64,000 nucleotides of DNA from Deltaproteobacteria bacterium (GCA_019312835.1 JAFDCJ010000341.1:23763-87762), one strand, 5' to 3'; numbered from the stretch's first letter, positions 47,400 to 57,853 are shown. Program-made: numbers and translations. The notes: generated by a model from the sequence alone, not told the origin.

Positions 47400-47702
47400 A
47401 TGATTAACTGTAAATCGATCCTTGCCGTTGTCATGGTGCTATTGATTGGTTTGGTCAGCGTTTCGAGCGTTACCGCGGCTGAGGTCCAGAAAATTAACAT
47501 TAATACGGCTACAGCCGAAGAACTTGCCCGGCTCAAAGGCATCGGGCCGAGTCATGCCGCCAAGATCGTAGCCTATCGTGAAAAAAACGGCCCGTTTAAA
47601 TTGCCGGAAGATTTAATGCAGGTATCCGGAATTGGGCAAAAAACATTCGAGGCCAACCAGGAGATCATCGTCGTTGAGGAGCCCAAACCCAAAAAGAAGT
47701 GA
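47400..47702 (+). CDS. ComEA-like helix-hairpin-helix protein
   Basis: Signal peptide; ININTATAEELARLKGIGPSHAAKIVAYREKNGPFKLPEDLMQVSGIGQKTFE. Confidence 0.9.
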   Translation: MINCKSILAVVMVLLIGLVSVSSVTAAEVQKININTATAEELARLKGIGPSHAAKIVAYREKNGPFKLPEDLMQVSGIGQKTFEANQEIIVVEEPKPKKK

Positions 47703-47911
47703 TCCGCAACAGCCGATCCGAATCGGCGTAACCTGCGTGCTCGTGCCCGCTCGCTTGTCGGGTCTTGCAGGGCGAGTAAGCCTGCCTGCTGGCGGGTCAC
47801 GGGCCGCATCAGTCTGCCGACAGCAACCCGCCAAACCACAGTCGGGGATTTATGGATAGGCGAGGCGTATCCCATTGAAAATGGTTTCTAAAAAAAGGAG
47901 AACGATCCGCT

Positions 47912-48310
47912 ATGAAAGAAAAAATCAAAAGCTACAAAGATCTCTATGTATACAAAAATGCCATGGAAGCGGCCATGAAAATATTTGAACTCACCAAGAC
48001 CTTCCCGGCAGAAGAAAAGTATTCCCTGACCGACCAGCTGCGACGCACTTCGCGGTCGGTATGCTCGACCATCGGCGAAGCCTGGCGCAAACGCATCGAC
48101 CGGGCGGCCTTTACCGCCCGGCTGAATGACACCGAAAGCCTGGCCTGTGCATCCCAGGTGTGGGTCGAATTTGCCCGTAAGTGCGGCTATCTGAAAGATG
48201 AGGTTTGCAATGAGCTGGATTCTGCCTACGATACGATTTTGGGGCAACTGTTTAAAATGGGCAAGGAATCCGCCAAGTGGACATTCAATGCCAATCGATC
48301 GCCAGACTAG
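47912..48310 (+). CDS. Four-helix-bundle (23S rRNA intervening-sequence-like) protein
   Basis: KSYKDLYVYKNAMEAAMKIFELTKTFPAEEKYSLTDQLRRTSRSVCSTIGEAWRKR. Confidence 0.88.
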   Translation: MKEKIKSYKDLYVYKNAMEAAMKIFELTKTFPAEEKYSLTDQLRRTSRSVCSTIGEAWRKRIDRAAFTARLNDTESLACASQVWVEFARKCGYLKDEVCNELDSAYDTILGQLFKMGKESAKWTFNANRSPD

Positions 48311-48315
48311 AAGCC

Positions 48316-48723
48316 ATGCCCACCATCATAAAAACAGAATTCTGCACCCTCTGCAACACCAGAAGGGAGGTGAAGATGACACGCTGCTCAAAGGTGATCA
48401 CGGCACCTGATGGCAACAGAAACGTGATCCGGACAGACCTCTATCACTGCGAGGTGTGCAAAAGTTTTGTCCGTCGCGAAGATCAAGGCACTTCCGGCAT
48501 ACTTATAAATGGGGATACGTTTACGCCCAGGGCCAAAAATATCTGGCGGGCCATACCCGGCGACACGCAGCTCAAGATTCTCAACACGGTCTGGTGCACC
48601 CGCTGCGGGGGGATGTCCGGGATCACCGATATCACCGCCAAGGTGGACTCCGGCATGCTCGTGCTCATGGGCAAATGCAGCCGGTGCGGTGGTGAGGTGG
48701 CAAGAATCAGGGAAAATGACTAA
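48316..48723 (+). CDS. Hypothetical multi-zinc-ribbon protein
   Basis: FCTLC...YHCEVCKSF...VWCTRCGGM...GKCSRCGGE: four CxxC motifs. Confidence 0.65.
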   Translation: MPTIIKTEFCTLCNTRREVKMTRCSKVITAPDGNRNVIRTDLYHCEVCKSFVRREDQGTSGILINGDTFTPRAKNIWRAIPGDTQLKILNTVWCTRCGGMSGITDITAKVDSGMLVLMGKCSRCGGEVARIREND

Positions 48724-48751
48724 AAGCTGATGCTGTCTTCCGGAGGCAATT

Positions 48752-50236
48752 TTAGGGAGCGTTGATCAATGCGGTGACGTTATTCCCTCCGCTGTTGGCA
48801 ACTGCAAGATCGAGGGTGTTGTTGCCATCCCAATCCCCGGCAACCAGACCGCTGGCACCCGTCTGGGACCCGACCGTATTATCGACTGAAAAATTACTGC
48901 TGCCGTCATTTTGCAGGATGGCAACCTCACCGGCGCCGGCGGTTGAATTGGCCACCGCAAGGTCGAGATCCCCGTCGCCGTCCCAGTCACCGGCGACCAC
49001 TGCGCTGGTGCCTGTCATACCGGTGACTGCAGCTATATCAGTAAAAACACCGGTGCCGTCGTTTTGCAGGATGGCAACCTCGCCGGCGCCGGCGATCGAA
49101 TTGGCCACCGCCAGATCCAGGTCTCCATCGTTGTCCCAATCTCCGGTCGCCAGAGAGGTCGCACCCGACTGGACCCCGATCGTCGTTCCACCGGTGAACC
49201 CGCCGTCACCGTCATTTTTCAGCACAACAACGCTGTTACCGGTGCGGTTGGCCACGGCCAGGTCAAGATCTCCGTCGCCGTCCCAATCCCCGGCAGCCAG
49301 CGCATCGGCACCGAAAAGTCCTCCGATTGCTTCGACATCGGCAAATGTTCCGGCACCGTCATTTTCAAGGATGGCAACCTCGTTGCCACTAAAATTCGCC
49401 ACGGCCAGATCGATATCCCCGTCGCCGTTCCAATCTCCGGCGGCCAACGCTAGGGCGCCGGACTGGCCAAAAATCTCATCCACCGAATTAAAGGCACCGC
49501 TGCCGTCATTTCCGAGGAATTCAACACTGGAACTTCCGTGATTGGCCACTGCCAGGTCAAGGAAGCCATCCCCATCCCAATCCAAGGCGATAACGGCGCT
49601 GGCCCCCGACTGGCCAATAATGGTTCCTCCCGTCGTGCTGAAGGTGCCCAGACCGTTATTTTCCATTTTAACCACCGTGCTGTTCCTGAAGTTGGCCACC
49701 GCCAGATCGATGTCGCCGTCATGATCCCAATCACCGGCAGCCAATCCCCTGGCGCCAGCCTGGCCCAAAATCGGCGGATCGGCGCCAAAGCTGCCGCTGC
49801 CGGCCAATGCCTCGGCCCAAAACCGGTAAACAACCGGTGGGTCCAGGGCGGCAACATCGGTTGCCGTCAAAGCACCGGTCAGGGTAATCTCCAGTATCTC
49901 ACCGATCTTGAACGCATCGTCCGGGTTGAAGACCAGCGTCTGTGAACCGCCGCCCGTGTATAGCCCTGTTCGCCTGCCGGTCTGTTCCCCGTGGACCACG
50001 AATGTGCCGGCGGAGCCCGCCTTCATTCTCTTGTCGAAGGTAGCGGTGATCAACGCGCCTGATAACGCCGAAGTGTTATTGGCTGTGGGATTGGTCCCGG
50101 TAAGTTGCGGTGGATTTACCCCAGACCCGGCTCCTCCGCCTCCCCCACCGGAACCGGACCCGTCGCAGGCCACAAGGCCGAACACAGATAAGACAGATAA
50201 GAAAACGAGAATAGAGATCCAGCAAGTATTGTTCAC
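48752..50236 (-). CDS. FG-GAP/VCBS repeat lipoprotein with N-terminal Ig-like (SbsA-type) domain
   Basis: Lipobox VFGLVAC; GSGSGGGGGG linker; repeated (A)GDWDGDGDLDLAVAN units. Confidence 0.9.
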   Translation of the reverse strand: MNNTCWISILVFLSVLSVFGLVACDGSGSGGGGGGAGSGVNPPQLTGTNPTANNTSALSGALITATFDKRMKAGSAGTFVVHGEQTGRRTGLYTGGGSQTLVFNPDDAFKIGEILEITLTGALTATDVAALDPPVVYRFWAEALAGSGSFGADPPILGQAGARGLAAGDWDHDGDIDLAVANFRNSTVVKMENNGLGTFSTTGGTIIGQSGASAVIALDWDGDGFLDLAVANHGSSSVEFLGNDGSGAFNSVDEIFGQSGALALAAGDWNGDGDIDLAVANFSGNEVAILENDGAGTFADVEAIGGLFGADALAAGDWDGDGDLDLAVANRTGNSVVVLKNDGDGGFTGGTTIGVQSGATSLATGDWDNDGDLDLAVANSIAGAGEVAILQNDGTGVFTDIAAVTGMTGTSAVVAGDWDGDGDLDLAVANSTAGAGEVAILQNDGSSNFSVDNTVGSQTGASGLVAGDWDGNNTLDLAVANSGGNNVTALINAP

Positions 50237-50522
50237 GGTTTACCTCCTGAAGTCGATTCAACGTCGCCACCGTTTCTGTAAAAAGAGCAGTTCGATTTTT
50301 ATATCTCTTAAGAGTGCCCTTTGTCAAATCAAACAGATGACATACTTCGGAAACTGATTGCAAAGGGTGCATTTTAGCGTATTCTAAACAACAAAAGATG
50401 AAGCCAATTAAAATCAACACAATCGTCCCGGTGGGGCGAAACCACGTTTTCAGTGGCGTTGCTTGAAAAAATAATGCATTATGCTAAACGTGTAACACAG
50501 TTCAAAGCTGTCGAATGGGAAA

Positions 50523-51659
50523 ATGACGATGACCGAGTTGTCTCTTCAGTTTCAAAATATATCATTTGCCTACGACGGGGCAACTCAACTCATTATCCGC
50601 AATCTGTCGGTTCACTTTACACCGGGCTGGACCGGAATTGTGGGGGCCAACGGGGTGGGAAAAAGCACCATTTTGAAACTTGCCACCGGCGACCTGACAT
50701 GTCAGCAGGGACGGGTCATCATGCCCGAATTTGCGATTTACTGTCAGCAGCGCACCGACGATGCCCCCGACCAACTGCAGGGCTTGATCGACTCCATGGA
50801 TGGAGAGGCTTTCGAAATTAAAGGAAGGTTGGGTGTTGAAGACGACTGGGCCCAGCGCTGGACCACCCTGAGCCACGGCGAGCGCAAACGAGCGCAGATC
50901 GCGGTTGCCATGTGGCGCAAACCCCAGGTGCTGGCAGTGGACGAACCCACCAATCATCTCGATGCCACCGCCCAGGATCTGTTATTTGAAGCCCTTTCAA
51001 CTTTTCACGGTATCGAATTGCTGGTCAGCCATGACCGCAGGCTTTTGGATGATTTATGCCATCAGTGCCTGTTTGTCGAGCCACCGCAAGCCACGATGCG
51101 GCCCGGCAACTATTCCCGCGGCTTGCAGCAGGCCAAAACGGAGGAGATGACCGCTCAAAAACAACGCACCCGGGCCAGACAGGATCTCTTGAAATTAAAA
51201 CGTGAGGCCACCCGGCGTAGAGACGCGGCCTCACAGGCCGATCGCAAGCGGTCGAAACGGGGGCTGGCCGCAAAGGATCGCGATGCACGCGGGAAGATTG
51301 ACCTGGCCCGTGTGACCGGCAAAGACGGCGGCGCCGGCAAGCGCCTCAACCAGCTCGCCGGTCGCTTGTCCCAGGCTCGGATGAGAATGGACGGCATCAA
51401 GGTCAAAAAGACCTATAAAATGGGTATCTGGATGCCGGGGACCCAATCAAACCGCAACACCCTGTTCAATTTGACTGCCGGTGCCCTTGCCCTGGGCGGA
51501 GACCAATGGCTGCATTTTCCGGATTTGGTGATGAAACCGGAGGACCGCATCGCCCTGACCGGGCCAAACGGCAGCGGCAAGAGCACGTTGAACCAGATAA
51601 GATGGCACATCTCGGAAGGCGACAGGCGGCCGGGCAACTATATTCTGGCAATACAATGA
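50523..51659 (+). pseudogene. ABC-F-type ATPase with most of the second NBD missing
   Basis: NBD1 intact (GANGVGKST, LSHGERKRAQIAVAMWRKPQVLAVDEPTNHLD); NBD2 reads GPNGSGKSTLNQ then IRWHISEGDRRPGNYILAIQ*, lacking signature/Walker B. Confidence 0.75.
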
Positions 51660-51710
51660 AAGCCGGACAAAAATCGAATTTGCCAGAAGTTCAGGAGATG
51701 GGAGTACAGG

Positions 51711-53753
51711 ATGAAGAAGAAATGGTTCAGCACAATTATTATCATGCTGGCACTCTGGGTCCAGCCCGGCCTGGCCGCAAGGGGACATGCCGAAAAAGTA
51801 ACCGCATTTGTTCATGTCAATCTCGTGCCGATGACGGCCGAAAGGCTCCTCCCTGATCAAACGGTACTGGTCAAAGAAGCTCAGATCATCGCCGTCGGAG
51901 CCAGCGGCGAGGTCGCCATCCCGGAAAATTCCGTCATCATCGATGGTTCCAATTTATATCTGATGCCCGGTCTTGCGGACATGCATATCCATACGGATAC
52001 CAACTGGCTGAATGGAGGGTGGCCGGTATCTCCCTTTAACCTTTTTCTGGCCAACGGCGTCACCACCATCAGGGATTTCGGCCCCAAAGGCACACCGACC
52101 GGCTTTGCCCTTCACTGGCGCAACGAGGTAAAATCAGGAAGATTGAACGGACCAACGATCTATGCCGCCGGGCCGATTCTCTATGGACCGGCGGATAACG
52201 CCGCGAATATCGTTCGGACACAATATCAGCAGGGTTTCGACTTCGTGAAACTGTATTCTTTTCTGTCGCAGGAAGAGTTTCAAGAGGCCATGGCAACGGC
52301 CAAAGCGCTCAACCTGTATACGGCCGGGCATATCCCCTTCGCCGTCGGTCTGGATGGTGTCGTGGCGGCGGGGTTAAATGAGATTGCCCACATCGAGGAA
52401 CTGGATTTCGAGTTTCTGGATTTTGATCGCTCCCGAAGGTTGGGTCGAAATGAATGGTTTCGATACATTCTGAAACGTGCCACTGATCAAATGGAACGCC
52501 TGCCTGATTTATCGGAAGATGATCCGAATCCAGACTTCCAGGCCCATATCGAGAAAATCGTCCGCCAATTAAAGGCTTCAAAAATCCCGTTGTGTACCAC
52601 CCTTGCAGTGGGTGATGTGGTCCTAAAAAAACTTTTTGAACCGGAAGGCCTGGCGTCGGCAACCACATCCCGCTACCTGCCGTTTGGCTTCATAGAAACG
52701 CTTCAACAGGGAAAAGACGGGCATCAAATGATATTCAGGGGATATGAGGATTTTGCCCCCTACCATTATAATCTGAACCAGCTCTTGTTGCGCGAATTGC
52801 ACCGGGGGGGCGTCACGCTGGTGCTGGGAACCGATGCGGGCCCCGCAGGGATGGGGCTCGTCCCGGGATATTCACTGCATGATGAATTGCGCTTCATGGT
52901 CGAAAACGGTCTAGCCCCTTATGAGGCGTTACAACTGGCTACCGTTCATGCGGCTGAAGTTATCAACAGAATGAACCGCTCGGGGAATTTCGGAACCATT
53001 GAAGTCGGCAAAAAAGCCGATCTTGTCCTGGTCGACGGCAATCCGCTTGATGACATTCACAACACCCGCAAGATTCAGGGCGTGATGGCTTCCGGCCGAT
53101 GGTTTGATAAAGACGCCCTTGAAAAAATGCTGATTCCGGGGATACCGGTTACCGCAGCCGTCAAACATGTGTACGATCAGCACCAAACCCATTATACCAG
53201 TTTTGATATCGTTATCGGCAAAACAAGCTCCGGCCGCCTGCCGGGGTCCATCGAAGCCATCAGCATTCGTGGACCGGCGGGAAAATTGCCGATTCAAAAA
53301 GACGATTTTACCTATCTGCCGCGTCTCGATGCTTTTTGGTTCAAAACACCGGGCAAACCTCAGACAGGAACCTATTCGATTGAAGTCAACAGCGGTGATC
53401 AGAAGGGTTCGGCTACCGTTATCCAGGCGGTTGTCAAAACGATTCCCCTGCCGGATGTCAATTACTTTAAGCCCAAAAGCGGGGCCACCTTACAATCGGA
53501 GAAGCCGATATTTTCATGGCAGCGCATAAAAACAGAAGAACCGCTGTATTATCGCCTGGAAATCAACAGGATTGGCGGTGGCAGAGTTTATTCCACCGGC
53601 AGAGTCAGAAATATGCAATCCCACACGGTCCCCGGAGGTGTGTTGAAGGCGGATCGATCCTATCGCTGGAGAATTCGAATAACTGACGGCGACCATTGGA
53701 CAACCGTCCAGAACAGCACTCGATGCGCCTGGCAAACATTCCACGTCAGGTGA
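51711..53753 (+). CDS. Exported amidohydrolase with C-terminal beta-sandwich-like extension
   Basis: LMPGLADMHIHTD, LVLGTDAGPAGMG, LATVHAAEVINR...GTIEVGKKADLVLVDGNPL; ~200-aa C-terminal extension. Confidence 0.88.
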   Translation: MKKKWFSTIIIMLALWVQPGLAARGHAEKVTAFVHVNLVPMTAERLLPDQTVLVKEAQIIAVGASGEVAIPENSVIIDGSNLYLMPGLADMHIHTDTNWLNGGWPVSPFNLFLANGVTTIRDFGPKGTPTGFALHWRNEVKSGRLNGPTIYAAGPILYGPADNAANIVRTQYQQGFDFVKLYSFLSQEEFQEAMATAKALNLYTAGHIPFAVGLDGVVAAGLNEIAHIEELDFEFLDFDRSRRLGRNEWFRYILKRATDQMERLPDLSEDDPNPDFQAHIEKIVRQLKASKIPLCTTLAVGDVVLKKLFEPEGLASATTSRYLPFGFIETLQQGKDGHQMIFRGYEDFAPYHYNLNQLLLRELHRGGVTLVLGTDAGPAGMGLVPGYSLHDELRFMVENGLAPYEALQLATVHAAEVINRMNRSGNFGTIEVGKKADLVLVDGNPLDDIHNTRKIQGVMASGRWFDKDALEKMLIPGIPVTAAVKHVYDQHQTHYTSFDIVIGKTSSGRLPGSIEAISIRGPAGKLPIQKDDFTYLPRLDAFWFKTPGKPQTGTYSIEVNSGDQKGSATVIQAVVKTIPLPDVNYFKPKSGATLQSEKPIFSWQRIKTEEPLYYRLEINRIGGGRVYSTGRVRNMQSHTVPGGVLKADRSYRWRIRITDGDHWTTVQNSTRCAWQTFHVR

Positions 53754-54090
53754 TCAATGTCATTGCCAGCCAAGTCTATTCTTTTTAGTACCAATACCCT
53801 CATTATTCTTTAGATAAGCTGTTCTTTCCTTAAATTGCATATTACATTTTGATATCCAAAAGAAAAATGTGCCACCGAATTTCACCATCAGACTATGTAA
53901 ACAATTCCAAAAAACAAAAAAATGTATATTCGTCCTGGCTCATATGCAAGACAATAAGAGGGTGAAAATTCGGACGGACGATATGATATCATCGCATAGT
54001 GCAGGGGGCACGGGGCATAGGGGCAGAGGACAGAGGACGGACGACAGAGGACAGATTGAGGATTTTGGATGATAGATGTGGTGGGTGAGA

Positions 54091-55266
54091 TTAGGATTTA
54101 TCTCTCCTATAGTGGCATTTTTTACATAAATCAAAACTTCTGGGGCCATATTTTGAGATGAACATGGGGAAGTCCGATGCATGGGGATCATGGCAGCTTG
54201 CGCAGGTAAGTTCATGCCCCTTTCTTGATGGGTCTGGGATCCCGCGGGTCGGATGCTTGCGATGCCTGGTTCCCCAGAAATAAGGTGCAACGACATGCCT
54301 GCCGTCGGCCTGACCCGGATGGCAGCTTACACAAAGAAGCCAGACAGGTCGGTCAAGCCTGCAAGGGTTTTCTGATGCATGAGGGTTGTGACACATGCAG
54401 CATTTGTCCGTAATATATGGCGCGTGATAGTTCTTTTTACCGCTCCTTTGTTGTTTTTGCTCCCAATGACATTTGTAGCACAATTCTGGAACAGGGTATT
54501 TAAGGGAATACTTTGGCTCCCCCCGGGCGTCGTGACATGTAAGACAACTCCAGACGAAAGCAGGTCCGTGAACAAATGAGCAGGAGGCAATCCCCCGGTG
54601 ACACGAGTAGCAGCTGGAATCAGCAGGGACGGGCGCCTTGTCTTTTGAAACTTCAGCAGCGTAGGTCTCGATATTTATGGTCTTGTTGTCAGCTTCCGCG
54701 GGTTCCCATAGATGGTGGCAGGCAGCACACTGAGGGCGGTCCTTCATATGAAAATAATCTTTTTCAAAACCGGCCGGAGGCTTTTCATAGTTGCCGACAA
54801 GATCCGATCTGCGAAAAACATTTAACGCAACCTCATCTGCAATTCTATCTTCTTTCTTCGCTATTATATTTATTTTGTTTAGGCCAAGCTCCAGTGGTAC
54901 AGACAAACATTCGACTTTCCGGCGTGGAACAATACTCGTTTTAATTTGGCTATTTACCTCTACTTCTATTAAATCAGAAGAACCCTGGAGTAAGCTCAGG
55001 GAGATACTTAGAAGGTTGTATTCCATAACTGCCATATCGGCAGGATAGCTTACAGTGACCACATTCTGACTGGATTGAGCGGGGCTTTCTTGCTCAATCT
55101 CCGAAACTATTTGTTCTGGTAATGGGGTGTCATCTTGAGAAACAGTCTTTGCGCACCCGCTGAGGTAGCAAAGAAATAGCAGTGAAGCCCCAACGGCAAT
55201 AGCTTTGCAAGAGACAGAATATAGCAGGGCTTCCCTTTTAGGTTTTTGCTGTCTTTCGACTCCCAT
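54091..55266 (-). CDS. Octaheme c-type cytochrome lipoprotein
   Basis: Lipobox LSGC; eight CXXCH (CAACH, CYSCH, CLTCH, CYKCH, CCMCH, CVSCH, CASCH, CKKCH); N-terminal ~150-aa non-heme region. Confidence 0.88.
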   Translation of the reverse strand: MGVERQQKPKREALLYSVSCKAIAVGASLLFLCYLSGCAKTVSQDDTPLPEQIVSEIEQESPAQSSQNVVTVSYPADMAVMEYNLLSISLSLLQGSSDLIEVEVNSQIKTSIVPRRKVECLSVPLELGLNKINIIAKKEDRIADEVALNVFRRSDLVGNYEKPPAGFEKDYFHMKDRPQCAACHHLWEPAEADNKTINIETYAAEVSKDKAPVPADSSCYSCHRGIASCSFVHGPAFVWSCLTCHDARGEPKYSLKYPVPELCYKCHWEQKQQRSGKKNYHAPYITDKCCMCHNPHASENPCRLDRPVWLLCVSCHPGQADGRHVVAPYFWGTRHRKHPTRGIPDPSRKGHELTCASCHDPHASDFPMFISKYGPRSFDLCKKCHYRRDKS

Positions 55267-55427
55267 CGTGCACCCGCATTAATTAGCCAAAATCCGAAAG
55301 ACTTACTTCTCCATTTTTTATGAAGCCACTTTCCAGAACGTAGACAGTTGCTTGTACCTTGCGCCGTGCGCCCTGTGCCCTGTGCCTTGTATAGAGCTTG
55401 CCCCAACCACACGAGCAGCAGTTGGGG

Positions 55428-56090
55428 TTAGGATGCTGGTTTTATCTTTGCTAGTGCCTTGGCTGCAGAATTTCTGACATCTTCGTTTTTATCCTCTAGA
55501 GCGGCAATCAAAGGTTCTACTGCGCGGGAATCCCTAATCTCTCCCAGGGCCTCGGCCGCCCAGCTTCTGACATGTGCGTTTTTATCCTGCAGGGCGTCAA
55601 TGATAGGTTCAACGGCACGGGTATCCTTGATCTCTCCCAGGGCGTTTGCCGCCCAACTCCGGACGTCCGGATTTTTATCCCGCAGGGCCGCAATCAAAGG
55701 TTCAACCGCACGGTCATCCTTAATCCTACCCAGGGCCTCGGCTGCCGCTGCACGGACATTTGAGATGTTATCCTGCAGGGTGACAATTAAAGGATCGACA
55801 GCACGGGTATCCTTAATCCTACCCAGGGCCTCGGCTGCCGCTGCACGGGCACGCGATTTCTCACTTTTCAGGGCTGCAATCAAAGGCTCAACAGCAGAAG
55901 GGCCAGCCTTTTCCAGTTCCCTCATTGCCCTTCTGCGTATATTGACATTTTTGTCTTCCAGGGCTTGAATCCGTCCATTTATCTCGCCTGATTGTGAATA
56001 TCCAATGACGGGCACACAGCAAAAGGCTACTACAATACCGATTGTCAGCTTGAAAAGAACCTGTGACTGGCTCATCTTGTTTTTGCTCAT
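55428..56090 (-). CDS. Exported HEAT-repeat (PBS-lyase-like) protein
   Basis: Signal-like N-terminus; repeats (I)KDTRAVEPLIxALxDKNxxVRSWAAxALGE. Confidence 0.9.
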   Translation of the reverse strand: MSKNKMSQSQVLFKLTIGIVVAFCCVPVIGYSQSGEINGRIQALEDKNVNIRRRAMRELEKAGPSAVEPLIAALKSEKSRARAAAAEALGRIKDTRAVDPLIVTLQDNISNVRAAAAEALGRIKDDRAVEPLIAALRDKNPDVRSWAANALGEIKDTRAVEPIIDALQDKNAHVRSWAAEALGEIRDSRAVEPLIAALEDKNEDVRNSAAKALAKIKPAS

Positions 56091-56147
56091 AGATATATGT
56101 CAAGCCTTCGGCTGATTAAAGCAAGCGGGAAGCAAGGGCATACTAAA

Positions 56148-57374
56148 CTATTTCGGCTTCTTGCGTTTTATGTCGGACTTTGTATCCACCTGCAGCTCTA
56201 AAGGCTTTTCCCTGTCGTATCCCTTGGAAACATGACAACTCTTCCTACAGGTCCCACCCGTGGCGGTCTTAACAAATACAATCTGAATATGAAAATTAGA
56301 TGGACCAAAGGGCGTCGAGCTGCGGATGAGTTGTTCCTGGTTCGTGGCATGAACATCGTGGCAGGAAATGCAGGTCCGGCCTTTTCTCCTCGTGACATGG
56401 AGATAGTGGAGATTCCGCTTCCCATTGCGGAAATTGGTCAAGGTGGTGGATTTTTCGAGAAATGCCTGGGCCTTTTCGTGGCACTGGAAGCAAAGGCCAT
56501 AAAGTTCAGGGTCATAAGGGTTGTAGAATTTATCAGGAAAGAGCCGTGTCCAGTGTTTTGTCAAATCTGATCCATGAAACGCGTGACAGGGGGAGCACAA
56601 TCCCTCATTGATCACGCCATGCTTGAAGGCTGAATTTTTTATCTTTTGGGGGATTTCTTCATGACAGCTATAACACAGCTGAATCTCTTGCGGGCCTTGG
56701 CGCGCGAGATATTTATAGCTGGACGCGTGGGGGTTGTGACAGGCCAGACAATCTTCCGACTCTACCGGGCCATGCAGGTAATTATATTCCATCTTGTCAT
56801 TCTCATCGTGGCAGGTAAAGCAAAGTCTGGCTGAGGAAGGTCCGCTCTCAAGCTGGAAATTATAGGGAGATTGGTGGGGGTTATGACAGCTGATACAATC
56901 GCTGTTCACAGGAGAATGAACGATCTCCTGCTTATAGAAAGTTTTTTGGTCTTCATGGCAACTCAGGCACAGATCCAAATCGGACTTTCTCAGGCCGTAG
57001 CGGGCCCTGGAAGCGGCCACATCATGGCAGAAGTCACACGATCCCTGGGCAATCGGCGTGTGGACGTAAGAGGCCGTGCCCATCCCGGCATGGCACTTTT
57101 CTGAAACACATGACCTCCCTTCCGGAATGGTCGGATGGGAGAAGGAGGATTTTTGGACACCGCTGTTCTGAGCAAGAACTGGAAGGGATCCTTCGGTTGG
57201 TGATGACGTCTGTGTCTGTGACAGAGCTTCCCTGCCCGTCCCCCGAGATTTCTCGGCACAACCTAGCACAGGCGAAAAAACCAGAAGAAACAATCCTGCG
57301 AATATGGTGATTTTAAAATTCTCAAGAAGCCTTGAAGATACCCAACCCCTTTCGCCATCCCCAGAATTTTTCAT
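56148..57374 (-). CDS. Multiheme c-type cytochrome (doubled-CXXCH-like)
   Basis: Nine CXXCH motifs plus CVSEKCH (CX4CH) and CRKSCH (CX3CH); hydrophobic N-terminus with VLGC. Confidence 0.88.
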   Translation of the reverse strand: MKNSGDGERGWVSSRLLENFKITIFAGLFLLVFSPVLGCAEKSRGTGREALSQTQTSSPTEGSLPVLAQNSGVQKSSFSHPTIPEGRSCVSEKCHAGMGTASYVHTPIAQGSCDFCHDVAASRARYGLRKSDLDLCLSCHEDQKTFYKQEIVHSPVNSDCISCHNPHQSPYNFQLESGPSSARLCFTCHDENDKMEYNYLHGPVESEDCLACHNPHASSYKYLARQGPQEIQLCYSCHEEIPQKIKNSAFKHGVINEGLCSPCHAFHGSDLTKHWTRLFPDKFYNPYDPELYGLCFQCHEKAQAFLEKSTTLTNFRNGKRNLHYLHVTRRKGRTCISCHDVHATNQEQLIRSSTPFGPSNFHIQIVFVKTATGGTCRKSCHVSKGYDREKPLELQVDTKSDIKRKKPK

Positions 57375-57853
57375 TTTCCACCTCCATTGACAAAGGTCTT
57401 CTTAACCCTTCGGTGCTTTGAGATAGAATCAGGGTGTCAAAAAGATAAGACATTGCTTTCTATGTGTGTATCAGGAGAAAATTGCGAATTGTGTATCGGG
57501 ACCAACTGCAGCTCAACATATTGAGGCATCAGTTAAACGAAAGCAATACCCAATCTGATAACGGAGGTAGGTTTGATTGTCAACAGTGATTTTTTTGGGT
57601 GGAATTGAGTACTTGGACAAAGTCGGGCGGAACTCTTCAGTTTGCCCAGGGCCGGCACATTTTCTTAAAAAAAATTCAAATCCCAGGTTAAAAATTTTTC
57701 AACTAAGTCGTCTTCTGAGATTGTATATATGTCATGCGAAATCAACATTTTGGCTGAAGTTAATAAATCGACTATGATTGCACAATCGCTGATTTTTGTG
57801 GATATCATCCGGTAATATGAAATATATCGCCTACCCCAAAAGCGGAACAAGAC

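Noticed and set aside
48752-50236. Regularly spaced near-identical repeats that superficially resemble an array
   Set aside because: In-frame FG-GAP/VCBS protein repeats (DWDGDGDLDLAVAN), not CRISPR
55428-56090. Tandem ~93-bp DNA repeats
   Set aside because: Explained by 31-aa HEAT repeats in the encoded protein
57577-57777. 66-aa ORF in the gap between the substrate-binding protein and cytochrome genes
   Set aside because: No RBS, no recognisable domain, AT-rich intergenic composition
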